Assembly (NCBI RefSeq): GCF_000802965.1
Contig: NZ_JSAK01000008.1
Location: 349,220-413,219, forward strand
Direction of reading: 5' to 3'
Source: Pseudomonas fluorescens
GTDB taxonomy: Bacteria > Pseudomonadota > Gammaproteobacteria > Pseudomonadales > Pseudomonadaceae
Length of the DNA stretch: 64,000 nucleotides
Under the pieces are notes generated by a model. That model ran no database searches and had not been told where the DNA came from. It saw nothing but the letters and a program-made list of their open reading frames with translations. Position numbers and translations under genes: made by a program. Of this stretch, positions 8,258 through 16,397 are shown one piece after another (position 1 is the first letter of the stretch; each line of letters opens with the position of its first letter).

Positions 8258-9223
8258 TTACTGGGCTTTGGCAACGGCCGCCGGTGGCGTCCAGATCACG
8301 TCTTTGATGCTCAGCGGCTTCGGAATCAGCTTGAGCTGGTAGAAGCTGTCGGCGATTTTCTGTTGCGCGGCGACCACTTCCGGGGTCAGGAACAGCGCGC
8401 CGTAACCTTGGCGTTTCACCGAAGTCAGGGTGATGTCTGCCGGCAGGCCGAGCAGTGGCGAAACCTGTTTGGTCACGTCTTCCGGGTTGGCCTTGGACCA
8501 TTCACCGACGGCGCGCACTTCTTCCACGAGGGTCTTGATCACCTCAGGATTTTTCTGCGCGTAAGGCTTGGTCGCCAGGTAGAACTGATGGTTATCGACG
8601 ATGCCCTGACCATCGCGCAGGGTGTGCGCTTGCAGCTGCTGCTCGGCGGCGGCCTGGTACGGGTCCCAGATGACCCAGGCGTCGACGCTGCCACGTTCAA
8701 ACGCGGCGCGGGCATCGGCCGGCGGCAGGAATACGGTCTGGATGTCGGAGTACTTGAGGCCGGCGTCTTCCAAGGCGCGGACAAGCAGGTAGTGCACATT
8801 GGAGCCTTTGTTCAGGACGACTTTCTTGCCCTTGAGGTCCGCCACCGATTTGATCGGCGAGTCCTTCGGCACCAGGATCGCTTCGCTGTGCGGCGCAGGT
8901 GGTTCGTAAGCGACGTAGAGCAGATCAGCACCTGCCGCTTGAGCGAACACGGGCGGGGTTTCGCCGGTGACGCCGAAGTCGATGGAGCCGACGTTCAGGC
9001 CTTCGAGCAGTTGCGGGCCACCGGGGAATTCAGTCCATTGCACGTCCACGCCTTGGGCAGCGAGGCGTTTTTCCAGGGTGCCTTTGGCTTTGAGCAGCAC
9101 CAGGGTGCCGTATTTTTGATAGCCGATTCGCAGGGTTTCAGCTTGAGCTTGAGTAATGGCGCCGAAGGCTACAGCCGCTGCAAACAGAGCGACCAGACCA
9201 CGACGCAAAATAACAGGGCGCAT
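8258..9223 (-). CDS. ssuA: Aliphatic sulfonate ABC transporter, substrate-binding protein SsuA
   Basis: 321-residue periplasmic binding protein. A signal peptide occupies roughly residues 1-28 (basic MRPVILRRG, hydrophobic core, cleavage near AQA-ETLRIG). The mature part shows the family pattern LRIGYQKYGTLVLLKAKGTL, GSIDFGVTGETPPVFAQAAG and GKKVVLNKGSNVHYLLVRAL. It delivers sulfonates to SsuBC. It lies between ssuE (86 bp upstream) and ssuD, and a GGAGAG site precedes the start. Confidence 0.94.
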   Translation of the reverse strand: MRPVILRRGLVALFAAAVAFGAITQAQAETLRIGYQKYGTLVLLKAKGTLEKRLAAQGVDVQWTEFPGGPQLLEGLNVGSIDFGVTGETPPVFAQAAGADLLYVAYEPPAPHSEAILVPKDSPIKSVADLKGKKVVLNKGSNVHYLLVRALEDAGLKYSDIQTVFLPPADARAAFERGSVDAWVIWDPYQAAAEQQLQAHTLRDGQGIVDNHQFYLATKPYAQKNPEVIKTLVEEVRAVGEWSKANPEDVTKQVSPLLGLPADITLTSVKRQGYGALFLTPEVVAAQQKIADSFYQLKLIPKPLSIKDVIWTPPAAVAKAQ

Positions 9224-9309
9224 GGCGCTCTCCTTTTTGCAGTTGGGTTGGCTGCACCTGCTTGCCCGTTAGCGGGCGAGTAAGGCCAGTACATCAATAT
9301 CGGTGTGGC

Positions 9310-9903
9310 TTAAATGCTCCAGCGAGCACTCAACAAACGTTCGTTCAACAGGTTTGGGTCGAGCGGCTTGGGCCGTCGCGCCATGGCGCTGAAAAACAAC
9401 TCCAGCGACTCATTCAGTCTTTGTTCCAGCTCCGGCGCCAACTGCGCCTGGGCACTGCCTTCGCCATAAGCGATCTGGCTGTCCACGGCGAAAATCCCGT
9501 GGAGCATTTCCTGGGCTTTCAACGCTGACAACACAGGTTTGAGCGCGTAATCCACCGCCAGCATGTGAGCGATGCTACCGCCGGTAGCCATTGGCAAAAC
9601 CACTTTGTGTGCCAGGGCGCGTTCGGGGAGCAAGTCCAGCACGGTTTTCAATGCGCCGGAGAACGATGCTTTGTAAACCGGCGTGGCAATCAGCAGGCCA
9701 TCGGCGTTTTCAATCTGTTGCAGCAGGTCGATCACCTTCGGGCTGTCGAAGCGTGCGTGCAGCAAGTCTTCGGCCGGGAAGTCCCGTACCTGGTAACTCA
9801 CCACTTCCACACCTTGCTCCTGCAACCAGCGTTGAGAGCGGTCCAGCAGCACCCCGGAACGGGAGCGTTGGCTCGGACTGCCACCGAGTGAGACGACCAG
9901 CAT
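9310..9903 (-). CDS. ssuE: NAD(P)H-dependent FMN reductase SsuE
   Basis: 197-residue flavodoxin-fold reductase that makes FMNH2 for SsuD. It begins [16 protein letters not shown] (phosphate-binding loop) and contains [19 protein letters not shown] and [20 protein letters not shown], all typical of SsuE. It is the promoter-proximal gene of the operon. AAGGAA lies about nine bases before the ATG at 9903, and an AT-rich region upstream probably contains the sulfur-responsive promoter. Confidence 0.94.
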   Translation of the reverse strand: MLVVSLGGSPSQRSRSGVLLDRSQRWLQEQGVEVVSYQVRDFPAEDLLHARFDSPKVIDLLQQIENADGLLIATPVYKASFSGALKTVLDLLPERALAHKVVLPMATGGSIAHMLAVDYALKPVLSALKAQEMLHGIFAVDSQIAYGEGSAQAQLAPELEQRLNESLELFFSAMARRPKPLDPNLLNERLLSARWSI

Positions 9904-10053
9904 TCAGACACTTCCTTAAACGGTGTGGGCGATTCGCGGGCTGCGATCTCGCTTTGATGGGAGTGACCTTAACAGGTGATTGTTATATCCATAAATCATA
10001 TTTATTCATTTGGTTATGCGTTTAGGAGATATGAAAATCAGCTTCTTCCAGGC
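9904..10053 (-). promoter_or_regulatory. Upstream control region of the ssu operon
   Basis: The 150 bp before ssuE contain an AT-rich island at about 9976-10020 with overlapping ATAAAT/ATTTAT words. CysB-type activators, which control ssu operons in response to sulfate in related bacteria, bind AT-rich regions of this sort. I cannot fix a transcription start or a definite operator. Confidence 0.4.
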
Positions 10054-10080
10054 AAAAAAACAGGCCGTTAAAACGGCCTG
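10054..10080 (-). terminator. Rho-independent terminator downstream of lsfA
   Basis: CAGGCCGT (10061-10068) pairs with ACGGCCTG (10073-10080) around TTAA. Seven A's at 10054-10060 become the U tract for transcripts moving leftward. It ends the lsfA transcript about 120 bp after its stop, beyond a REP element, and shields ssuE from read-through. Confidence 0.88.
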
Positions 10081-10111
10081 AAATCCCCTGCTTTGTGGAT
10101 TTGTGCAAACC

Positions 10112-10191
10112 CCTATAGGAGCTGGCTTGCCAGCGATGGCGCCATGTCTGACACCGCGCTGCATTAATCGCCAGCAAGCCGGCTCCTACAA
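10112..10191. repeat. REP doublet, family A
   Basis: CTATAGGAGCTGGCTTGCCA and an inverted copy ending AAGCCGGCTCCTACA flank a 30-bp centre. It lies in the lsfA 3' region, only 7 bp from the stop codon. Confidence 0.87.
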
Positions 10192-10197
10192 AAGTGA

Positions 10198-10836
10198 TTA
10201 ACGATTTGGCTGCGGCGTCAGGCGCAGATACGGTTTCACCGCCCGATAGCCTTTCGGAAAGCGTCGCTTGATTTCATCTTCATCCTTGAGCGATGGCACG
10301 ATCACTACGTCATCACCGTCCTGCCAATTGGCCGGAGTGGCCACTTTGTGGTTGTCAGTGAGTTGCAGCGAATCAATCACCCGCAGGATTTCGTTGAAGT
10401 TACGGCCAGTGCTCGCCGGGTAGGTGATGGTCAAGCGAACCTTTTTGTTCGGGTCGATCACGAATAGCGAACGTACGGTCAAGGTGTCGTTGGCGTTGGG
10501 ATGGATCAGGTCGTAGAGATCGGAGACCTTGCGGTCGGCGTCGTCGAGGATTGGAAAGTTGACGACGGTGTTCTGGGTTTCGTTGATGTCTTCGATCCAG
10601 CGGTGGTGCGAATCCACCGGGTCGACGGATAGCGCGATGGCCTTGACCCCACGCTTGGCGAATTCATCTTTCAACTTGGCGGTGAAGCCGAGTTCGGTGG
10701 TGCACACCGGGGTGAAGTCAGCCGGGTGGGAAAACAGCACGCCCCAGCTATCGCCCAGCCACTGGTGGAAACGGATGGTGCCGGCGCTGGATTCCTGTTC
10801 GAAGTCGGGGGCGATATCGCCGAGTCTGAGGCTCAT
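10198..10836 (-). CDS. lsfA: 1-Cys peroxiredoxin LsfA
   Basis: 212-residue peroxiredoxin of the Prx6/1-Cys class that reduces hydroperoxides. The peroxidatic cysteine is C45 in HPADFTPVCTTELG. No second conserved resolving cysteine is visible in the C-terminal part, and the length matches the 1-Cys class. The C-terminal segment KEDEIKRRFPKGY-type (here EDEIKRRFPKGYRAVKPYLR) is typical of that class. In P. putida lsfA is a sulfate-starvation gene next to ssu; the same arrangement here supports the name. An AGGAG site precedes the ATG at 10836. Confidence 0.95.
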   Translation of the reverse strand: MSLRLGDIAPDFEQESSAGTIRFHQWLGDSWGVLFSHPADFTPVCTTELGFTAKLKDEFAKRGVKAIALSVDPVDSHHRWIEDINETQNTVVNFPILDDADRKVSDLYDLIHPNANDTLTVRSLFVIDPNKKVRLTITYPASTGRNFNEILRVIDSLQLTDNHKVATPANWQDGDDVVIVPSLKDEDEIKRRFPKGYRAVKPYLRLTPQPNR

Positions 10837-10900
10837 GGTGCTGCTCCTTGTGAGTGCTTGATGAGCTCAACTGTGCCTGTGTTTTTTATCTATTAAAAAG

Positions 10901-10918
10901 AATAAATATAAATTTATT
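10901..10918. promoter_or_regulatory. Perfect AT-rich inverted repeat upstream of lsfA
   Basis: AATAAAT-ATAA-ATTTATT is a perfect 7+7 palindrome 65 bp upstream of the lsfA start. Similar AATAAATAT words occur upstream of ssuE, so it may be part of a shared sulfur-starvation control element. No -35/-10 pair can be assigned confidently. Confidence 0.4.
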
Positions 10919-11065
10919 TAGACCCAAAAAGAATATTAAAGATCTGTTCACTGGACTCTCCTGCGCATCCCGCCGAACATCGACCATAAGGTTCGAGAAG
11001 GCCTTGAGTTGCTGCAAAAGAGGGAGTTTCAAGGCGGGATTACGGGGGTGACCCCGTCTTGAAAC

Positions 11066-11108
11066 GCAAAAGCCCCGCCCGGCGTAATGCCGGGCGGGGC
11101 TTTTTTTG
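11066..11108. terminator. Strong bidirectional terminator after the first oprD-type gene
   Basis: A 13-bp perfect stem, AGCCCCGCCCGGC (11071-11083) with its complement at 11089-11101, is flanked by T's on the right and A's on the left. It ends leftward transcription from the porin gene 15 bp after the stop. Confidence 0.9.
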
Positions 11109-11123
11109 TTTATGCGAACCCTG

Positions 11124-12467
11124 TTACAACAGCGGGATCGAGTAGCTGACGATCAGGCGGTTTTCGTCCTGGGAACGGGTGTTCGGCAGGTCGGTACGCC
11201 AGGTGGCGTTTTTCCACATCAGGCCGAGGTTTTTCAACGCGCCGGACTGAACAACGTAACCCACGGTCAGGTCGCGTTCCCACTCGGAAGCGCCGTTGGC
11301 GGCTTGACGACCGGCAGCGTTGACGGTGTCGATGTCATCGCCATGCAGATAAACCACACCCGCCGTCAGGCCAGGTACGCCGACCTTGGCGAAGTCATAG
11401 GAGTAGCGGGCTTGCCAGGTTTTCTCGCCGGCACGACCGAACTTCTGGATTTGCGAGTCGGTGATGGTGTAGTTCGACGAACCGTCGCCCTGGTTCAGCC
11501 AAGGGAAATCGCTGCTGCCGTTGCTGACCTGATAACCGCCACCGAAGGTGTGGCCGGCCACGGTGTACAGGAACAGGCCGCTGTACAGGTTGTTGTCGAC
11601 TTTGCCTTTACCGTTAGGCGCGTTGTAATTACCGGTGGTGTAGTACGACGAATCGTGACCGTTGGCGCCGTCATCGGAGCTGTTGAAGTAACGGAAGTCG
11701 GACTTCAACACGCCCGGGCCGATGGCCCAGTTGTGCACCAGACCCAGGAAGTGCTGCTTGTAGAAGTCTTCCAGCTTGCCGTAGTAGTACTGGGCAGTCA
11801 GGTCCTTGGTGAGTTTGTAGTCACCACCGGCGTAGATGAACTTGTTGCTGTCACGTGCTGCGGCGGTACGACCATTGGCACCGGAGATCGACAGCTGTTG
11901 GTTGTTGCTCGAGTTACGACCTTTGACCTGCTCGATCTGACCGCCGACCAGGGTCAGGTCCTTGATGTCGCCGGAAGTGATCTGGCCGCCTTGCCAGGTT
12001 TGCGGCAGCAGACGACCGTCGTTGGTCACGATGACCGGGTTTTTCGGCTGCAAGGTACCCAGTTTCAGCTCGGTCTGGGAAACCTTGGCCTTGGCGGTCA
12101 GGCCCAGGCTGGAGAAGTCATCAACCGATTCACCGTTGGACTTGGTCGGGAACACAGTGCCGCCGTAAGCGTTGCCGCTCCCACCGTTGGTGCCGCCGCC
12201 CGAATCCAGCTTCACGCCCAACAGGCCGATCGCATCAATACCAAAGCCAACCGGGCCTTGGGTGTAACCGGAGATGAAACGCAGATCGAAGCCTTGGCCC
12301 CATTCTTCGTTCTTGTTCGGCTCGGCGCTACCGTCACGGAAGTCCTGGTTGATGTAGAAGTTACGCAGACCCAAAGTAGCCTTGCTGTCTTCGATGAAAC
12401 CGGCGGCGCTCGCTTGCTGCGCCAAAACCCCTACGGCCACAGCCAGGGCCAAGGTGGACTTGTTCAT
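11124..12467 (-). CDS. OprD-family outer-membrane porin (first of a tandem pair)
   Basis: 447-residue outer-membrane channel of the OprD family, which takes up small nutrients (amino acids, peptides or organic acids depending on member). The signal peptide is MNKSTLALAVAVGVLAQQAS with cleavage near SAA-GFIEDSKATLGLRN. The mature domain has the family traits EEWGQGFDLRFISGYTQGPVGFG and a C-terminus ending RLIVSYSIPLL, usual for a last beta strand. The neighbouring porin shares the first 30 or so residues almost exactly. The substrate cannot be read from sequence. The upstream 12468-12700 region holds its promoter. Confidence 0.93.
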   Translation of the reverse strand: MNKSTLALAVAVGVLAQQASAAGFIEDSKATLGLRNFYINQDFRDGSAEPNKNEEWGQGFDLRFISGYTQGPVGFGIDAIGLLGVKLDSGGGTNGGSGNAYGGTVFPTKSNGESVDDFSSLGLTAKAKVSQTELKLGTLQPKNPVIVTNDGRLLPQTWQGGQITSGDIKDLTLVGGQIEQVKGRNSSNNQQLSISGANGRTAAARDSNKFIYAGGDYKLTKDLTAQYYYGKLEDFYKQHFLGLVHNWAIGPGVLKSDFRYFNSSDDGANGHDSSYYTTGNYNAPNGKGKVDNNLYSGLFLYTVAGHTFGGGYQVSNGSSDFPWLNQGDGSSNYTITDSQIQKFGRAGEKTWQARYSYDFAKVGVPGLTAGVVYLHGDDIDTVNAAGRQAANGASEWERDLTVGYVVQSGALKNLGLMWKNATWRTDLPNTRSQDENRLIVSYSIPLL

Positions 12468-12833
12468 TGTTTCGCTCCTATCGTTTTCTAATTTTGTGTT
12501 GCTGGTCCCGGGTCGTTTGCCCTGGATCCGCAGACGCGAAAAATCGCGTCAACCTCTCTAAATCGCAGGTCTTGCCGCAAAGGGGCACTTCGGCACAAAT
12601 CTCAAAAGAATTACCAGATTCTTTTTAATGCCTTTGGGCTATATACCTTCCCAGCACAGATCCGAGGTATCGGCTAAAAAGCTGATTCCTTAACCTGATC
12701 GATTGCCGAGGAGTGAAATCGTCATTTCCGAACTCGTCGCGAGCCGGAATGCTCACTTTATTCGTTTGAGCAAAAAGCTAAAAAGAATAAAAAATAATCA
12801 TCTGTGCGATTTATGGAATATAAAAACGCACGC
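12468..12833. other. Gene-free stretch between the two porin genes
   Basis: I see no credible gene in these 366 bp. A TATATA hexamer at 12640-12645, readable leftward, could be a -10 element for the first porin gene, but no good -35 box is visible. The segment 12760-12835 is strongly A-rich. The long open frame running rightward from here through the second porin gene is antisense. Confidence 0.5.
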
Positions 12834-12865
12834 GAAAAAAAGCCCCGCCAGTCGACGGGGCTTTT
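12834..12865 (-). terminator. Rho-independent terminator of the second oprD-type gene
   Basis: AGCCCCG (12841-12847) pairs with CGGGGCT (12856-12862). The A run just left of it is the U tract for leftward transcripts. It lies 15-20 bp after the porin stop codon. Confidence 0.86.
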
Positions 12866-12879
12866 TCCGGGGGCGCAGC

Positions 12880-14217
12880 TTACATGAAGCTGTAGGTGTA
12901 GTTGAAGATCACACGGGTCTGATCCTGGTCAGCGGTGCTGGTGTTGCCACGATACATGCCGTGACGCAGCGTCGTACCGAACCCTTTGAGCATACCTGTC
13001 TGGATCACGTAGTCCACACGCAGGTCGGTTTCACGCTCGTTCAGGTCCTTGCCCACGCCGTTCGTGGCCTTGATGTCCTGACCGTACAAGTAAGCAGCCG
13101 AGGCTTTCAAACCTGGAACACCGAGCGAAGCGAAGTCATAGGAATACTGACCGTACGTGGTGTTTTCACCAGCGCGGATGAAGCTGCCCACAGTGGCGTC
13201 CGTGAACGAGTAGAAGCTGGCGCCGCCGGCACCTTCGTTACGACCGTTGCCATCAACAACGTTGCCCTGGTTCAAGAAAACAAAGCCGCCGTCATCGCTG
13301 ACACGCTGATGCCCGAGCAGGAAAGCGCTGCCGCCCAGGGTGTAGGTGAACGTGGCGCTCCAGGTCTGGTTATCGACCTCGCCCAGGTTCTTGGCGTAGC
13401 CATTGTTATTGTTAAAACGGTAGCCAGCATCGCCGTTCTTGCCGTCGGAGCCGCTGTCGAAATAACGCAGGTCGGTCTTGAACGACTGATTGGCGGCGAT
13501 CGGGTAAACGTGCACCAGGCCAAGGAAGTTCTGCGTGTAGTAGTTTTCCAGGTTGGCGTAGTAGTACTGCAACAGCAGGTCTTTGGTTACCTTCCAGTCA
13601 GCGCCCGCGTAGCGGAACTGGTTGCTTTCCTCAGTACCACCCGCCACAGCCAAACCAGTGCTATTGGTGGAAGCGCGTCCCACCGCGTGCTCCAACTGAC
13701 CCACGTTGAAGGTCACGTTGTCGATTTCCTTCGAGGTGATGGTGCCACCCTCAAAGGTTTGTGGCAGCACGCGGCTGTCGTTCGCGATCAGGATCGGCAT
13801 GTTCGGCTGCAGAGCGCCACCGAGGTGGGCCTCTGTCTTCGAGAAGCGCGCCTTGACGTTGCCCGCCACACGGCTCCATTCATCCGTTGCCGATCCATCG
13901 GAATCGCTTGGGCTGAAGGTGTTGTTGTCCGGGTGATGGCCCTTGCCACCGTCCAGGTGGATACCCACCAGCGCCTGGGCGTCGAAACCAAAACCGACGG
14001 GGCCTTGAGTGTAGCCCGAGAGGAAATCGAACTTCAGACCTTGAGCGGCCTCTCGCTGCCGGTTGGCAGGAATCTTGGCGCCTTCACGGTTATCGGCATC
14101 GAAATAATAGGTGCGCGAACTGACGGATGCCTTGCTGTCTTCGATGAAACCTGCGGCGCCTGCCTGCTGCGCCAAAACCCCTACGGCCACGGCCAAAGCC
14201 AAGGTGGACTTGTTCAT
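12880..14217 (-). CDS. OprD-family outer-membrane porin (second of a tandem pair)
   Basis: 445-residue OprD-type porin. The signal peptide MNKSTLALAVAVGVLAQQAG differs from its neighbour's by one residue; mature sequence starts near AAGFIEDSKASVSSRTYYF. It has QGLKFDFLSGYTQGPVGFGF near residue 65 and ends TRVIFNYTYSFM with a terminal aromatic/hydrophobic residue usual for outer-membrane barrels. Beyond the first 30 residues and family blocks such as WKVTKDLLLQYYYANLENYY the two porins differ markedly, so they probably import different substrates. The promoter lies in 14218-14716. Confidence 0.93.
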   Translation of the reverse strand: MNKSTLALAVAVGVLAQQAGAAGFIEDSKASVSSRTYYFDADNREGAKIPANRQREAAQGLKFDFLSGYTQGPVGFGFDAQALVGIHLDGGKGHHPDNNTFSPSDSDGSATDEWSRVAGNVKARFSKTEAHLGGALQPNMPILIANDSRVLPQTFEGGTITSKEIDNVTFNVGQLEHAVGRASTNSTGLAVAGGTEESNQFRYAGADWKVTKDLLLQYYYANLENYYTQNFLGLVHVYPIAANQSFKTDLRYFDSGSDGKNGDAGYRFNNNNGYAKNLGEVDNQTWSATFTYTLGGSAFLLGHQRVSDDGGFVFLNQGNVVDGNGRNEGAGGASFYSFTDATVGSFIRAGENTTYGQYSYDFASLGVPGLKASAAYLYGQDIKATNGVGKDLNERETDLRVDYVIQTGMLKGFGTTLRHGMYRGNTSTADQDQTRVIFNYTYSFM

Positions 14218-14716
14218 TGTGAAGCTCCTCTCGATTCTAATTCTTGTGTTCCTGGTCTCGGGTCGTTGCCCAAAATCCTAAGATTCGCGATTAGCGCCGT
14301 AGCGTGACCCACAAGTCAATCGTAACCATGTGTGTCTACGACCATAGTCTAATCCCCCGATTTTTGGTCCATGCAGGGTCATGAGCACGTCATAAACCTG
14401 AAAAGAAACTGCAATCTCTTTTCTCATACCGTTTAGGAATTTAGCTCCCCAACTACAGACCCGCGGAACAGAGCGGGCGGCTCATAAGCCAATTCCTAAA
14501 GGGTATTTATTCGTCCTTTTTTAGATCGTTTAGCGTTGACGCAATTCGGAAATAATTCCTTTACCGAAACGCGGTTCCTGCCAATCAGACGCGCACTATC
14601 CGATCCATTTGTTACAGTTTATGTATCGTTGAAATTTCTTTCCGCGCACGGCGATGCCACCCAAGTTCGGGCAACGAAGTTTCTGGAGGAACACGCGAAG
14701 GTTGAAATGCGAACCA
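14218..14716. other. Gene-free stretch upstream of the second porin gene
   Basis: About 500 bp with no coding frame I can support on either strand. It is AT-richer than its surroundings, has several T runs (14355-14362, 14515-14522), and presumably carries the promoter and long leader of the porin gene. I cannot assign boxes or an operator. Confidence 0.5.
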
Positions 14717-14847
14717 CTGTGGCGAGGGAGCTTGCTCCCGCTGGAGGCCGAGGCCTCCCAATCACGGTAACGCGCAGCGTCAGGAATTACGCGTCGCCGG
14801 GGTTGGGGCCGCTGCGCGACCCAGCGGGAGCAAGCTCCCTCGCCACA
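14717..14847. repeat. REP doublet, family C
   Basis: CTGTGGCGAGGGAGCTTGCT at 14717 and its inverse ending CAAGCTCCCTCGCCACA near 14847 bracket about 85 bp. It sits just downstream of the argA stop. The other family C loci are at 19089, 49437 and 57517. Confidence 0.88.
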
Positions 14848-14859
14848 AAAGCCAATGCG

Positions 14860-16158
14860 TCAAAGAGTCTTTTCGAAGATCTTCGAATTACGCTGATAGT
14901 TGTACAGCGACGCCCGGGCCGACGGCAGGCGCTCGACGCTGCTCGGCACGAAGCCACGCTCACGGAACCAGTGGGCGGTGCGGGTGGTGAGGACGAACAA
15001 GGTCTTCAAGCCCTGCGCCCGCGCGCGGGTTTCAATACGTTCCAGCAGTTCATCGCCGCGACCGCCATGACGGTACTCCGGGTTCACCGCCAGACACGCC
15101 AGCTCACCGGCATCCGAATCGGCAATCTGGTACAGCGCCGCGCAGGCGATGATCATGCCTTCGCGTTCGACCACGCTGAATTGCTCGATTTCACGCTCCA
15201 GCACCTCGCGGGAGCGCCGTACCAGAATCCCCTGCTCTTCCAGCGGACTGATCAAATCCAGCAATCCGCCGACGTCTTCGATGGCCGCTTCGCGCACCAC
15301 TTCGAACTGCTCCTGCGCGACCAGCGTACCGCCACCGTCGCGGGTGAACAGTTCGGTCAGCAGCGCGCCGTCCTCGGCATAGCTGACGATATGGCTGCGG
15401 GCCACGCCGCCACGGCAGGCCTCAGCGGCGGCATCCAGCAGCTCCGCTTGATAGTTGCTGCCCAGACGCTGCAAGTGCGCCGGCACCTGCTGCGGACGCA
15501 GCTCACGTACCAGGCGACCGTTTTCGTCGATCAGGCCCTTTTCCTCGCCGAACAGCAACAACTTGTCCGCGCCCAGATCGATGGCCGCGCGGGTGGCGAC
15601 GTCTTCGCAGGCGAGGTTGAAAATCTCGCCGGTCGGCGAATAGCCCAGCGGTGACAGCAGCACGATGGAGCGTTCATCCAGCAGGCGATTGATGCCCTTG
15701 CGGTCGACCCGACGCACTTCGCCGGTGTGGTGATAGTCGACCCCTTCGAGCACGCCGATAGGCCGCGCGGTCACCAGGTTGCCGCTGGCCACCCGCAGGC
15801 GCGAGCCCTGCATTGGTGAGGAGGCCATGTCCATGGACAGCCGTGCTTCGATGGCGATGCGCAACTGGCCTACGGCATCGATCACGCACTCAAGCGTTGC
15901 AGCATCGGTGATGCGCATGCCGTGGTGATAATGCGGGGTCAGTCCACGCGCAGCGAGACGCGCTTCGATTTGCGGGCGGGAACCGTGAACCAACACCAGC
16001 CGCACACCCAGGCTGTGCAGCAGCACGAGGTCGTGGACGATATTGCCGAAGTTTGGATGCTCAACGCCGTCGCCGGGCAGCATGACGACAAAGGTGCAAT
16101 CGCGGTGGGCATTGATGTAAGGCGAAGCATGACGAAGCCAATTGACGTATTCGGGCAT
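14860..16158 (-). CDS. argA: Amino-acid N-acetyltransferase (N-acetylglutamate synthase) ArgA
   Basis: 432-residue first enzyme of arginine biosynthesis; acetylates glutamate with acetyl-CoA. Residues about 1-270 are an amino-acid-kinase-like domain used for arginine feedback (VVMLPGDGVEH, LVLVHGSRPQIEARL, VLLSPLGYSPTGEIFNL). Residues about 285-430 are a GNAT acetyltransferase domain (ACAALYQIADSDAGELACLAV, then EYRHGGRGDELLERIE as the acetyl-CoA loop). Full length for the classical two-domain form. argE follows upstream on the same strand but is separated by 234 bp containing a REP. Confidence 0.95.
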   Translation of the reverse strand: MPEYVNWLRHASPYINAHRDCTFVVMLPGDGVEHPNFGNIVHDLVLLHSLGVRLVLVHGSRPQIEARLAARGLTPHYHHGMRITDAATLECVIDAVGQLRIAIEARLSMDMASSPMQGSRLRVASGNLVTARPIGVLEGVDYHHTGEVRRVDRKGINRLLDERSIVLLSPLGYSPTGEIFNLACEDVATRAAIDLGADKLLLFGEEKGLIDENGRLVRELRPQQVPAHLQRLGSNYQAELLDAAAEACRGGVARSHIVSYAEDGALLTELFTRDGGGTLVAQEQFEVVREAAIEDVGGLLDLISPLEEQGILVRRSREVLEREIEQFSVVEREGMIIACAALYQIADSDAGELACLAVNPEYRHGGRGDELLERIETRARAQGLKTLFVLTTRTAHWFRERGFVPSSVERLPSARASLYNYQRNSKIFEKTL

Positions 16159-16306
16159 GAACCTGGGCCTGTAATAAATAGCAGCCGAAAAAAAGGGCGG
16201 ATCAGAAAACGCACAGCGGGCTGATGGTTATCGTCGGAACAGGCTTGGCGACACGCGCGCTCTCCTCATGAATACGGGTTTGAACATCGGCAATTTATAC
16301 ATGAAA

Positions 16307-16397
16307 CCTGTAGGAGCCGGCTTGCTGGCGATAAAACGATGACGCGGTTTCTCTGATGGACCGCAGCGTCCGCATCGCCAGCAAGCCGGCTCCTACA
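16307..16397. repeat. REP doublet, family A, overlapping the argE stop codon
   Basis: CCTGTAGGAGCCGGCTTGCT at 16307 and the inverse GCCAGCAAGCCGGCTCCTAC ending about 16396 form a pair. The right-hand copy runs into argE: the TAG stop (16395-16393) is the TAG of the REP word TTGTAGGAGC. Confidence 0.88.

Noticed and set aside
12703..14307. 534-codon open frame on the plus strand
   Set aside because: Antisense shadow of the second porin gene. Its translation has no recognisable family pattern, and the porin on the other strand has signal peptide, terminator and full family match.
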